Assembly: GCA_024694675.1 (NCBI GenBank) | Contig: JAILJO010000058.1 | Span: 1-55,003, forward strand | Reading direction: 5' to 3' | From: Bacteroidales bacterium | GTDB lineage: Bacteria; Bacteroidota; Bacteroidia; Bacteroidales; UBA932 | DNA length: 55,003 nucleotides | Shown here: piece after piece, positions 28,891-38,413 of the stretch | Layout: every line of letters starts with the position of its first letter | Numbering within the stretch: the first letter of the stretch is position 1 | Made by a program: the position numbers and the translations under genes | Notes under the pieces: generated by a model | What the model was told of the DNA's origin: nothing | What the model saw: only the letters and a program-made list of their open reading frames with translations | Database searches by the model: none

Positions 28891-31794
28891 CTAGAAACTT
28901 AAGTTTAACCCAAGAGTGAAACTACGTGTACGCGGATAGTAACTGGTACCTTCGATACCGGGCTCGAGACCGCTCAGGCTCACTTCCGGATCTACGCCTT
29001 TGTATCCTGTTATACATAGAAGATTCTGTCCGGAGAAGTATATGCGCAAGCCTTTCAGGTACGGATTCTTAAAGTTGAAATCATAGGACAGTGAGACATT
29101 GTCCAGCTTAAGGTATGTGGCATCTTCCAGATACTTGGACGAGTGTATGGGGTTTCCGGTGAAACTGGTGTCGTCCAGCCATGAAGAGATGATGTTGCGA
29201 AGACCAATGCGCGTAACATTCTCATAACATGCCCTGTATGTGTTATATACTTTTCCGCCTATGGCTGAGCGGAATGTTGCACTCAAACTCCAGTTTCCGT
29301 AGTGCAGGGTGTTGCTCCAGCCAATATTCAAGAAAGGGTATGCGGTTCCAAGGTTGCTCCAGTATTCCTCAGCGACTTTTCCTGCGATACTTCCCACAAA
29401 ATCATCGGTTCCGTCTTCCCATATCCCTTTCCAAACGGGGCCGTAGAAAGTTCCAATGCTCTCACCCTCAATCAAACGCTGGATTTTTGTGTTGATCGGA
29501 TCTCCTATATGACCCATTTTATAGCTTCCGTCCTTGAACTCTTCGTTGGTAAGTTTAGCAAGGGTGTTTTTGTTGCTTGAAAGAGTGAGCGTGGTGTTCC
29601 AGGTAAGTGTTTTGCTTTTAACCGGAATGGCGCTGACGGTCAACTCTGCACCCATGTTATTGATTGTGCCGACATTGGTAAACAGCTCCTCATAATCATA
29701 AGGAGGGACCGGAACTTTATATGTGTAAAGCAGGTCAGTAGTATGTCTGTAATACAAATCCAGTGTCCCGGAAAGGCGGCTCTTGAAAAATGAGAAGTCT
29801 ACGCCGGCGTTAATTTCCGATTTACGTTCCCAGCGCAGGTCCGGATTGGCATTGCTCCTGGGAGCATAACTGCTTCCCCAATAACCATTGTGATAATAAT
29901 GCCCCTTGGGAGACATCAAAAGAAGGGATTTATAGTTGGAGAAGTCCTGGTTTCCGGTAACTCCATAACCGGCGCGGATCTTAAGCTCGTCCAGCCATGG
30001 TTTGTCCTTAAGCCATTCCTCCTGACTGATACGCCAGCCGACGCTTACGGCGGGGAAAAGCGCCCATTTGTTGTTGGCACCGAATCTTGACGAACCGTCC
30101 AGGCGCAATGAGACTGATGCGAGATACCGCTCGGACCAGTTATACATCGCCCTTCCGAAAAAAGCAATGTATCGGCTTGATTCCTTATAAGACTCCATAT
30201 ACGCCATGCCTTCCTTCAACGCACTTCCCACGCCAATGTTATTGGTTTTGTATAGGTCGGAATCGAACCCAGTGTTCTCCAATCCGGAACTCTGGCTCAC
30301 ATTCTGCTGAAAGGTATAACCGGCAATTGCCTGAACAGAGTGTAGGCCGAACATTTTTGAATACTGGGCCGTACTCTCCCACTGGATATTGGACGATGTC
30401 GAATTGGATATCCATGCCTTGCCGTCTTTGCCAATGAGGCTGGGATAATAACGTGTGCTGTATTCCCGGGATTCGAACCTTTCTGTCTGCCAGCTGATGA
30501 AATTGTCCCATTTAAGACCCTGGATTGGCAAAATGTTCAGTGTCGCCCTGAAAGATGCCCCAATGTTGTCCACATTTGAGTCATTCTCCCTTTCATTGAG
30601 CATTGCGACGGGATTCAGATAGTCCATAGCACCGTCAATCCTGAAATAGCCGCCTGACAGAGTATTGTTTTTGTCGTAAACAGGTTCTGTAGGATTGTGG
30701 ATGAATGCCTGACGGAAGATGTCGTAATTTGCACCGGAGTACGCTCGATGAACGTAATTGAGATTATAGTCCAGAGACAACCAGCCTTCAATGGCTTCCT
30801 GGTGAATATTCGTCTTGTACAGATACTTGTTGACGTCGTTTTTCTTAAGAAGACCTTGATTCTGTTCTATGTTAACAACAGTTCTATGACTGAAACTGTC
30901 ACTTCCTCCTGCTACGGCAAGACTGTGCTTATGGCTGATAGGTGTCCGGACGACTTCTTGAAACCAGTCTGTATCGTCACCATACAGGGAAGCTACATTG
31001 CCAGGAGAGTACTTGTTGATTACATCTACAAACTGTGATGCGGTTAGCGGAGTGGCTCTTCTTGCTACAGTTTGAACTGATACCTGACCGTCATACTCTA
31101 TGCTGGAATGTCCTGCCTTTGCCCTTTTTGTGGTTATGATTATCACGCCGTTAGAGCCCCGGGTTCCGTAAATGGCAGCGGCAGAACCATCTTTAAGAAC
31201 ATCGATGGTCTCCACTTCCTGGAAATTAATGCTGCGGATATCTGCATCTGCCACGCCGTCTATGATAATCAACGGTCCTTGTCCGGCGACCAGTGTGCCC
31301 GTACCGCGAAGAAGGAGTTCAAAGGACGCGTTAGGGTCTCCGCCGTCTGGATTGGTAACCGTGAGTCCAGCTACTTTACCTTGCAGCATACCGGCTGCTG
31401 AAGTGAATGAGCCTTTATCAAAATCGTCACTCTTAAGGCTTACGACGGATCCGGTAATCTCCTTCTTGGTGGTTTTACCGTAACCGATAGCGACGGACTC
31501 GTTAAGCATGGTGGCCTCTGACGGAACCATCTGGATGTCCTGCTTTGCACCGGATACCGTGAAGGTGAAGTCGTCGTATCCAAGGAAGGATACAGTGACT
31601 TCCGCACCGGTTTTGGCCGACAGAGAATACCGTCCGTCAAGATCTGTGACGGCATAGCTGCTGCCTGCTACGACCGTAGCTCCGGCAAGAGGTTCACCGT
31701 GTTCGTCGGTGACCTTTCCGGTGACGGTCCTGGTCTGGGCATTCAGTCCCACGGCTAGAAATACCGTCAAAAGTGTGAGTATGAGTTTTCTCAT
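28891..31794 (-). CDS. SusC/RagA-family TonB-dependent outer-membrane transporter
   Basis: TVTGKVTDEHGEPLAGATV, VLKDGSAAAIYGTRGSNGVIIITTK, C-terminal YPRTRSFTLGLNLSF. Confidence 0.96.
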   Translation of the reverse strand: MRKLILTLLTVFLAVGLNAQTRTVTGKVTDEHGEPLAGATVVAGSSYAVTDLDGRYSLSAKTGAEVTVSFLGYDDFTFTVSGAKQDIQMVPSEATMLNESVAIGYGKTTKKEITGSVVSLKSDDFDKGSFTSAAGMLQGKVAGLTVTNPDGGDPNASFELLLRGTGTLVAGQGPLIIIDGVADADIRSINFQEVETIDVLKDGSAAAIYGTRGSNGVIIITTKRAKAGHSSIEYDGQVSVQTVARRATPLTASQFVDVINKYSPGNVASLYGDDTDWFQEVVRTPISHKHSLAVAGGSDSFSHRTVVNIEQNQGLLKKNDVNKYLYKTNIHQEAIEGWLSLDYNLNYVHRAYSGANYDIFRQAFIHNPTEPVYDKNNTLSGGYFRIDGAMDYLNPVAMLNERENDSNVDNIGASFRATLNILPIQGLKWDNFISWQTERFESREYSTRYYPSLIGKDGKAWISNSTSSNIQWESTAQYSKMFGLHSVQAIAGYTFQQNVSQSSGLENTGFDSDLYKTNNIGVGSALKEGMAYMESYKESSRYIAFFGRAMYNWSERYLASVSLRLDGSSRFGANNKWALFPAVSVGWRISQEEWLKDKPWLDELKIRAGYGVTGNQDFSNYKSLLLMSPKGHYYHNGYWGSSYAPRSNANPDLRWERKSEINAGVDFSFFKSRLSGTLDLYYRHTTDLLYTYKVPVPPYDYEELFTNVGTINNMGAELTVSAIPVKSKTLTWNTTLTLSSNKNTLAKLTNEEFKDGSYKMGHIGDPINTKIQRLIEGESIGTFYGPVWKGIWEDGTDDFVGSIAGKVAEEYWSNLGTAYPFLNIGWSNTLHYGNWSLSATFRSAIGGKVYNTYRACYENVTRIGLRNIISSWLDDTSFTGNPIHSSKYLEDATYLKLDNVSLSYDFNFKNPYLKGLRIYFSGQNLLCITGYKGVDPEVSLSGLEPGIEGTSYYPRTRSFTLGLNLSF

Positions 31795-31801
31795 GACAAT
31801 A

Positions 31802-32815
31802 TTACATTCCTGCAACTACCACACAGGCGAGGCCTGCGATGAAGAGGGCGAACATGAGGGCCAGGAGGCCGTAGACGCCCTTCTTGGCACCCTTGAATTC
31901 CTTCCAGATGAATACGCCCCAGATAGCGGCGATCATGGGAGCGCCCTGACCGAGTGCGTAGGAAACTGCAGCGCCTGCCTTACCTGCGCAGATGTAGTTT
32001 AGGGCGGTACCAAGGCACCAGATGCAGCCGCCCAGAACGCCTACGAGGTGGGTCTTGAAGTTGCCGGCGAAGTACTGCTTGTAGCTGACGGGTTCTCCCA
32101 CGAAGGGTTTCTTCATGACGATGGTGTTAACCACGAAGTTGCTCAGGAACACGCCCAGCGCGAAGATTACCATGGCGGTGTAAGGGGTGAGCTTGCCGGC
32201 TGCGGGAGCGGCGAAGTTGGCGAGGTCCACACCATTGTATACAAGTGCGGAGAAGAAGGACATGATGAGACCTGCAAGAACTGCCAGGATGATGCCCTTG
32301 CGGTTCTGCTTGGGATCCCTCTGCTCATTGGAAACCTTGCCGGAGGCAACGCCGTTGCATATAACTGCAACAACCACCAGTGCTACGCCAATCCACAGGA
32401 GAACGGTGTTCTGGCCTGCCACAGGGTGGAGGAGAAGGTTATTCAGAACGCCCATCACCAGTGCAATGCCCACGCCCAGAGGGAAGGCAACTGCCATGCC
32501 GGCGATTGACACCGATGCGGACAGGAGGATATTGGATACGTTGAACACCACTGCGCCAAGGAGCACCCAGCCGATGCTTGCCCAGCTGGCCTGGCCAAGG
32601 TCCTGGATGAAGGGACGACCCTCAGAGCCGATTGAACCGGCGGTGAAGGCAAGGAGCAGGGAGAACAGGACCATACCAATGACATAGTCCCAGTAGAAGA
32701 GCTCGTATCTCCAGCTCTTGGCGGCCAGTTTCTGGGTGTTTCCCCAGGAGCCCCAGCAGAGCATGGTAATGAAACAGAAAATGACTGCGAGCGTGTAACT
32801 GCCAACGATATACAT
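31802..32815 (-). CDS. GRP/RhaT-like sugar (probable ribose) transporter
   Basis: Multi-TM: TMLCWGSWGNTQKLAAKSWRYELFYWDYVIG..., FIWKEFKGA. Confidence 0.8.
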   Translation of the reverse strand: MYIVGSYTLAVIFCFITMLCWGSWGNTQKLAAKSWRYELFYWDYVIGMVLFSLLLAFTAGSIGSEGRPFIQDLGQASWASIGWVLLGAVVFNVSNILLSASVSIAGMAVAFPLGVGIALVMGVLNNLLLHPVAGQNTVLLWIGVALVVVAVICNGVASGKVSNEQRDPKQNRKGIILAVLAGLIMSFFSALVYNGVDLANFAAPAAGKLTPYTAMVIFALGVFLSNFVVNTIVMKKPFVGEPVSYKQYFAGNFKTHLVGVLGGCIWCLGTALNYICAGKAGAAVSYALGQGAPMIAAIWGVFIWKEFKGAKKGVYGLLALMFALFIAGLACVVVAGM

Positions 32816-32826
32816 ATTACTAAATT

Positions 32827-33732
32827 TTAAAGGTTAATCTCTTTACGGTAAGGAATGGAATTCTGTGCACCCATCTTCTGGACGGTTAGGGCCGATGCCG
32901 CACAGGCAAATTCTGCCGCATCCTTGAGGGCCTTCCCTTCGGAAACGGCGACGCATAGGGCTCCGCAGAAGGTGTCACCGGCGGCGGTTGTATCCACAGC
33001 CTTCACCTTGCGTGCGGGAACGAATACGGACGGGCCGCCCTCGCAGATGAGAGCGCCCTTGCTTCCCATTGTGACGATGAGTTTCCCAACGCCCTTGGCC
33101 TGCATGGCCGCCGCGGCCTTTTCTGCCGATGCCATGTCATTGACCGAAGTGCCGGAGAAGGTGGAGAGCTCGGTCTCGTTGGGGATAAACAGGTCGATGT
33201 ACTTGAAGATCTCTTCCGGCAGAGGGCATGCGGGAGCGGGGTTCAGGACCACCGTGGCGCCTGCCCCGTGGGCAATCTTTGCGGCCTTGAGAACGGAGGG
33301 AATGGGAGTTTCCAGCTGAAGCAGCAGGATTGCGCATTCCTTGAGGTCCTTCTCACAGGAAGCGATGTCCGCTTCCGTGAGGTCTCCGTTGGCGCCGGAG
33401 GCAACCACGATGCAGTTTTCCGCATGCTGGTCCACGGAGATGAGGGCTACGCCGGAAGGCTGGTCAGAGCGGAGTATGCCGCTGGTGTCAAGGCCTTCCT
33501 TCTTATACTGGGCAATTGAATTGTCTCCGAAAATGTCCCTGCCCACCTTGCAGATGAACTTGACCTTTCCGCCAAGACGCTGTGCGGCTACGGCCTGGTT
33601 TGCGCCTTTGCCGCCGGCACCCATTGTGAAGACTCCTCCAAGGACGGTCTCTCCGGGGCGGGGGAGTTCCTTGGTTTTTACTGTCATGTCAGTGTTGCTG
33701 CTGCCAATGACAAGGATACCTTTCTTACTCAT
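32827..33732 (-). CDS. rbsK: Ribokinase
   Basis: VIGSSNTDMTVKTKELPRPGETVLGGVFTMGAGGKGANQAVAA; VDTTAAGDTFCGAL. ATG at 33732 fits better than the upstream ORF-track start. Confidence 0.92.
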   Translation of the reverse strand: MSKKGILVIGSSNTDMTVKTKELPRPGETVLGGVFTMGAGGKGANQAVAAQRLGGKVKFICKVGRDIFGDNSIAQYKKEGLDTSGILRSDQPSGVALISVDQHAENCIVVASGANGDLTEADIASCEKDLKECAILLLQLETPIPSVLKAAKIAHGAGATVVLNPAPACPLPEEIFKYIDLFIPNETELSTFSGTSVNDMASAEKAAAAMQAKGVGKLIVTMGSKGALICEGGPSVFVPARKVKAVDTTAAGDTFCGALCVAVSEGKALKDAAEFACAASALTVQKMGAQNSIPYRKEINL

Positions 33733-33759
33733 ATGATGTGTTATTAATTGTGCAATTTT

Positions 33760-33775
33760 GCGCAAACGATTGCGC
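33760..33775. promoter_or_regulatory. LacI-type operator 1 (GCGCAAACGATTGCGC)
   Basis: Palindrome GCGCAA-ACGA-TTGCGC between divergent rbsK and lacI-type gene, just downstream of the rbsK -7 element. Confidence 0.7.
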
Positions 33776-33786
33776 TCCATATGTGA

Positions 33787-33794
33787 CAAATATA
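33787..33794 (-). promoter_or_regulatory. rbsK-operon -7 element (TATATTTG on -)
   Basis: TAnnTTTG motif on the minus strand. Confidence 0.55.
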
Positions 33795-33847
33795 AGAAAA
33801 AATATTTTATTATCACACAATTTGTTTTGAAATTTTCTGCAAATCGC

Positions 33848-33855
33848 TACCTTTG
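33848..33855 (+). promoter_or_regulatory. lacI-type gene -7 element (TACCTTTG), TTTG about 18 bp upstream
   Basis: TAnnTTTG motif preceded by TTTG at 33826-33829. Confidence 0.55.
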
Positions 33856-33857
33856 TA

Positions 33858-33873
33858 GCACAATCGTTTTCGC
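33858..33873. promoter_or_regulatory. LacI-type operator 2 (GCACAATCGTTTTCGC)
   Basis: 14/16 match to the inverted operator 1; adjacent to lacI-type ATG at 33876. Confidence 0.6.
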
Positions 33874-33875
33874 AT

Positions 33876-34889
33876 ATGCTTGAAAAAAACAATCTTGCAG
33901 CCATTTCAGAGCGTACCGGTTATTCTGTATCAACAGTTTCCCGCGTTCTGTCCGGAAAGGCGGAGAAATACCGTATAAGCCAGTCTGCAGTGGAAAGAGT
34001 CACCAAGGAAGCCCGCCGCTGCGGCTACAGGCCCAACCTGGTTGCGCAAAGTTTGCGCACACGCCAGTCGCAGACCGTCGGGCTGGTTGTACCGGGTATT
34101 GACAACCCCTTTTTCGCCACCCTTGCAAGCATAATTATCTCCCAGCTGGATGCCCGCGGATACCATACGCTCCTGGCTGACTCCCGGGAGTCGGAGCAGG
34201 AAGAGCGGCAGGCTCTGGAGATGTTCCATGACAGGGGAGTGGACGGCATCCTTGCCGTGCCGGTGGCATCGTCCCCGGAGTTTCACGAGGAGGTGGGCGC
34301 AAGCGTTCCGCTGGTCCTCATAGACCGTTATTTCGAAAAGACTTCACTCTCATATGTATGCACGGACAATTACGCAGGCGCGTACATGGCGGCACAGTAT
34401 CTTGTAGATAAAGGATACAAGCGGATCCTGGCCATCCAGGGCGTTCCGGCTTCCATGCCAAACCGAGAGCGTGTGAGGGGCTTCCTGGATGCAATTAAAG
34501 GGCATGGCATCCAGAGCAAAGTGGTTGGAGATGCTTTCTCTGTAGAAAACGGCAGCCGCGAGACATTGGCCGCCTTTGCAGGCAACCCAAAGGCCTATGA
34601 CGCCATTTTCGCCTTCAGTGCCACTATTCTGCTGGGTACAATATCGGCATTAAGAAAACTTGGCATTACGGAAGGAAAAGACATTGGCGTGATATCCTAC
34701 GACAACAACGGTTTCCTTGACTTCATGAACCCGCCCGTAACGCGCGTGGAACAGCCGCTCCAGGAAGCCGGCGAGATTGCCGTGGAAACCCTCTTCACCC
34801 TCATGGAAGCCCACCGCTCCGGTCTCCCTGCCCCCACCCCTGTCCAGCAGCTGGTCCGTCCATCCCTGATTATCCGCGAAAGCTGCTAG
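33876..34889 (+). CDS. LacI-family transcriptional regulator
   Basis: NNLAAISERTGYSVSTVSRVLSGKAEKYRIS HTH; periplasmic-binding-like C-domain. Confidence 0.95.
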   Translation: MLEKNNLAAISERTGYSVSTVSRVLSGKAEKYRISQSAVERVTKEARRCGYRPNLVAQSLRTRQSQTVGLVVPGIDNPFFATLASIIISQLDARGYHTLLADSRESEQEERQALEMFHDRGVDGILAVPVASSPEFHEEVGASVPLVLIDRYFEKTSLSYVCTDNYAGAYMAAQYLVDKGYKRILAIQGVPASMPNRERVRGFLDAIKGHGIQSKVVGDAFSVENGSRETLAAFAGNPKAYDAIFAFSATILLGTISALRKLGITEGKDIGVISYDNNGFLDFMNPPVTRVEQPLQEAGEIAVETLFTLMEAHRSGLPAPTPVQQLVRPSLIIRESC

Positions 34890-34893
34890 CCAT

Positions 34894-34924
34894 AAAAAAC
34901 CGGCCCGGGAATTCCCCGAGCCGG
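34894..34924 (-). terminator. Rho-independent terminator for the ExbB/ExbD operon
   Basis: Minus strand CCGGCTCGGGG-AATT-CCCGGGCCGG-TTTTTT. Confidence 0.8.
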
Positions 34925-34945
34925 CTAATCAGATTGCGATGAAGA

Positions 34946-35422
34946 TTACTTGTCTCCGCCGGGTTTACGTGCAGAGTACATAATCTTAAGGGCTGAGCAG
35001 CGGCGCAGCTCTTGTTTTACATCGGAAACGATACCCATGCGGACATCCTGGTCAACGCGGAGGTTGACGGTCATGAGGGACCTTTCGGCCTCACTCATGG
35101 CGTCACGTTCTGCGGCGATGAAGTCGCGGATGTCGGCTATGCTCTTGAAAGAGTCGTTGAGCTGGATACGGGCGTCCGTACCGTACAGAGCCTGGTACTG
35201 ACGCATAGGAGCACCGATGTTGATGTTGGCGCTCAGGTCCTTTCTCTCCAGTTTGGCAACCTCGGATGCTTCGGGAACCTTGACGAGAACCTTGTTCTCA
35301 GTTTCCCTCATCTGGGTGGTAACCATGAAGAAGAAAAGGAGCATGAACACGATATCGGAAAGGGAGTTGGACGATGCCTGAGGGACTTCCTTCTTATTGC
35401 TGGAACTTCCGAATTTTGACAT
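34946..35422 (-). CDS. ExbD/TolR-family biopolymer transport protein
   Basis: SNSLSDIVFMLLFFFMVTTQMRE. Confidence 0.88.
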   Translation of the reverse strand: MSKFGSSSNKKEVPQASSNSLSDIVFMLLFFFMVTTQMRETENKVLVKVPEASEVAKLERKDLSANINIGAPMRQYQALYGTDARIQLNDSFKSIADIRDFIAAERDAMSEAERSLMTVNLRVDQDVRMGIVSDVKQELRRCSALKIMYSARKPGGDK

Positions 35423-35436
35423 AATCTGTTTCCTCC

Positions 35437-36006
35437 TTATTTCTTTTTACCGGTGTCCTTAGGCTCTGCCTCGGAGATGTTCTGGGGCACGGCCTTCTTA
35501 ACGATGTCCTGCTGCTCCTCCGTGAGGCGTGAGAACTTCTTGCCGAAGTTTACGCGGGAGAAGTCGTCGCGGAGTTCATTCACGGCTTTTACGAGCTCGT
35601 TCTGCACTGCGAGATATGCCTGGTAAGAGGTACCGCGGTCATTCTGCAGGGAGATGACGCCCTTTGAAACCATGTAGGTTTTGCCCTCAATTTCCTTGGG
35701 CTCCTTTTCCGGGAGGTTGGGGGAATTGGTGGGGTTGGTAAGGAACTCCTTGATCTTGTCTTTCAAGAGAGAGATGTCCATGGCCTCGCTACCGGCAAAC
35801 AGCTTATCGGCAGAGTTGATTCTGACGATGATGATGTTTCGGCGGTTGACCTGCTGATCCTGGGCCTGTTCTTTGTCCGGGATAGGAGGAAGACGACGCT
35901 GCAGACCTGTCTGGTCTCCCATGGTTGTGGTCATGAGGAAGTAGCAGAGCAGGAGGAAAGCGATGTCCGCCGTAGAACCGATTGCTTCAAATTTTCTTCT
36001 AGCCAT
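35437..36006 (-). CDS. ExbD/TolR-family biopolymer transport protein
   Basis: EAIGSTADIAFLLLCYFLMTTTM. Confidence 0.88.
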   Translation of the reverse strand: MARRKFEAIGSTADIAFLLLCYFLMTTTMGDQTGLQRRLPPIPDKEQAQDQQVNRRNIIIVRINSADKLFAGSEAMDISLLKDKIKEFLTNPTNSPNLPEKEPKEIEGKTYMVSKGVISLQNDRGTSYQAYLAVQNELVKAVNELRDDFSRVNFGKKFSRLTEEQQDIVKKAVPQNISEAEPKDTGKKK

Positions 36007-36014
36007 GGTCTGAT

Positions 36015-36467
36015 TTACTTTTTATTGCGGATAGCCATGAGAACTTCACCTGCGATGATGGACAGGATTGCTGCGCCACCGACGATGTAGGCGAGGTTCA
36101 GGATGGTATCGGTCATCTTGAGTTCAGTAGGAGTTGTTGGCTTTGAGCAGTTGATTGCAGGAGCGCCGGAGGCAAGCAGGTAGCAAACCCCGAACAGTAC
36201 GGCTGCAGCGACTACTGCGATTCCGATCTTGATGAGCCCCTTGGGATTGGTGGTGGCCGTGATGTACAGGCCAACGCAAATCACGGAGGCAAGGGCGATT
36301 CCAAGAACTATATATGCCCAGTAGAGCAGCGGAGCTACGGTGCCGTTGTCCGGTGAACCTGACTCCGGATAGCCCTTGATCATACCCCAAAGCAGAACCC
36401 CAACGCTCAGAACTATCAGAACCACAAGCAGGATCTTGACTATTTTAGCGTATTTCTGGTTTTCCAT
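36015..36467 (-). CDS. Hypothetical membrane protein within ExbB/ExbD operon
   Basis: Multiple TM segments; between exbB-like and exbD-like genes. Confidence 0.7.
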   Translation of the reverse strand: MENQKYAKIVKILLVVLIVLSVGVLLWGMIKGYPESGSPDNGTVAPLLYWAYIVLGIALASVICVGLYITATTNPKGLIKIGIAVVAAAVLFGVCYLLASGAPAINCSKPTTPTELKMTDTILNLAYIVGGAAILSIIAGEVLMAIRNKK

Positions 36468-36491
36468 TTTATCTGGAATTAAAGGGGTTGA

Positions 36492-37286
36492 TTACTTCTT
36501 GTTGTATTTTACCATGGTGTCGACGAAGCGGATGCTGCTGTCTTCCATATCGATGGAAAGGGCGTCGATCTTGGCGATGATGTAGTTGTAGAAGATCTGG
36601 AGAATCATAGCGACGATGAGACCGCCCACGGTGGTGATAAGGGCGACCTTCATACCGCCTGCAACAACGTTAGGGGAAATGTCACCGGCTGCCTGGATAG
36701 CATCGAATGCCTGGATCATACCGATAACGGTACCAAGGAATCCCAGTGAAGGGGCGATGGAGATGAAAAGGCCGATCCATGAGAGGCCGTTTTCCATCTG
36801 GCTCATCTGGACGCCGCCGTAGGAAACGATGGTCTTCTCTACAACGTCGATGCCCTGGTCTGCACGGAGCAGGCCCTGATAGAAGATGCTGGCGACGGGA
36901 CCGCGGGTGTTGCGGCAAACCTCTTTTGCTTTCTCTATGCCACCTTCTTCGAGAGCAGCTTCAACTGCGTCGAGGAGCTTGGTGGTGTTGGTCTTGGAGA
37001 GTGCCAGATAGAGAATACGCTCGATAGCAAGTGCCATACCGAGGATGAGGCAGATGATGATGAGGGACATGAAGCCTGCGCCACCTTCGATGAACTTGGT
37101 CTTAAGAGCCTGGTGCAGAGGAACTTCCTCACCGGAGCCGGCGAAAAGGTCCACAACGGGCTCTGCGTCGTCCTCAGCTACCTGCTCGGTTGCTGCGGGA
37201 GCTGCGTTCTCTTCCTGAGCGGAAGCGATGTTGGCAGTGAAGACCATAAGGCTGGCGACTGCCAAAAACATGAAGAGCTTTTTCAT
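36492..37286 (-). CDS. ExbB/TolQ/MotA proton-channel family protein
   Basis: ERILYLALSKTNTTKLL...IAPSLGFLGTVIGMIQAFDAI...VALITTVGGLIVAMI. Confidence 0.92.
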   Translation of the reverse strand: MKKLFMFLAVASLMVFTANIASAQEENAAPAATEQVAEDDAEPVVDLFAGSGEEVPLHQALKTKFIEGGAGFMSLIIICLILGMALAIERILYLALSKTNTTKLLDAVEAALEEGGIEKAKEVCRNTRGPVASIFYQGLLRADQGIDVVEKTIVSYGGVQMSQMENGLSWIGLFISIAPSLGFLGTVIGMIQAFDAIQAAGDISPNVVAGGMKVALITTVGGLIVAMILQIFYNYIIAKIDALSIDMEDSSIRFVDTMVKYNKK

Positions 37287-37381
37287 AATTCTTTTTTGAG
37301 TTGTTAGTTATAAATTGATTAGTTTATCCTGTTACTCGTTTGGTCGTGCAATTTAGCAAATAATTTTCTAAATGCCAAAGA

Positions 37382-38413
37382 TTATTGTGTTATTTCTCCG
37401 CAAAGATTCTTCTCCAGCATGGTTTTCACCCAGCTGTTGTCGTCGCTCTTGCCCATGAGGGAAAACAGCTTGCCAAGGGCCGCTTCCGTGGTGATGTCAT
37501 AACCGGATACCAGACCGGACAGCTTGAGCGTGCGGCCGGTGGCATAGAGATCCATGTTCACGGTTCCCGACTTGCACTGGGTAACGTTCACCAGAATCTT
37601 GCCCATCTCGCCGGCTTCCCTGATGATATCAAGGAACCATGGCTTTGAGAGGGCGTTTCCGGAGCCGTATGTTTCCACGATGACCGCCCTTGTCTCAGGG
37701 CCGCAGAGGACGGAGCGCATCACCTGCGGGGTCATTCCAGGGTGCACCTTGAGGATGGAGACCCTGGTATCCAGCTTGGTCTGGACCTTGAGGGGCTTTC
37801 CCCAGACGGAGGGCCTGCGGATAATGTCCGTGTTGTACCGGATGTTGATTCCGGCCTCTGCCAGAGGAGGAAGGTCAGGCGATGCAAAGGCGTTGAAGGC
37901 CTCCGCGCTGTACTTCGTGGCCCGGTTTCCCCTAAGCAGCTTGGCATCGAAGAAAATGGTCACCTCCGGCACCATGGGATGGGAATCGGCCCCTTTTGCC
38001 GATGCAATCTCCACCGCCGAAATCAGGTTCTCCTTACCGTCCGTGCGGGGTACGCCAATGGGCAGCTGGCTTCCCGTGAACACCACCGGCTTCTCCAGGT
38101 CCTTGAGCATGAACGACAGGGCTGATGCGCTGTACGCCATGGTGTCCGTCCCGTGCAGGACCACGAAACCATCGTACAGGTCATACTTCTCCCTGATTAT
38201 TTCCCCAAGTTTCACCCACATGGAAGGCTCCACGTCGGAGGAATCTATGAGCGGGTCGAAGGTATAGGAATCCATCCGGACGCCGAATTTTGACAGTTCC
38301 GGCACCTCTCCGGCAATCTGCGAAAAGTCAAACGGTTTCAGCGCCCCGTCCACCGGATCCTGCTTCATACCAATGGTACCGCCGGTGTAAATAATCAATA
38401 TTGATGCACTCAT
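37382..38413 (-). CDS. Type I asparaginase
   Basis: ILIIYTGGTIGMKQD, VVLHGTDTMAYSASALSFML. Confidence 0.93.
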   Translation of the reverse strand: MSASILIIYTGGTIGMKQDPVDGALKPFDFSQIAGEVPELSKFGVRMDSYTFDPLIDSSDVEPSMWVKLGEIIREKYDLYDGFVVLHGTDTMAYSASALSFMLKDLEKPVVFTGSQLPIGVPRTDGKENLISAVEIASAKGADSHPMVPEVTIFFDAKLLRGNRATKYSAEAFNAFASPDLPPLAEAGINIRYNTDIIRRPSVWGKPLKVQTKLDTRVSILKVHPGMTPQVMRSVLCGPETRAVIVETYGSGNALSKPWFLDIIREAGEMGKILVNVTQCKSGTVNMDLYATGRTLKLSGLVSGYDITTEAALGKLFSLMGKSDDNSWVKTMLEKNLCGEITQ

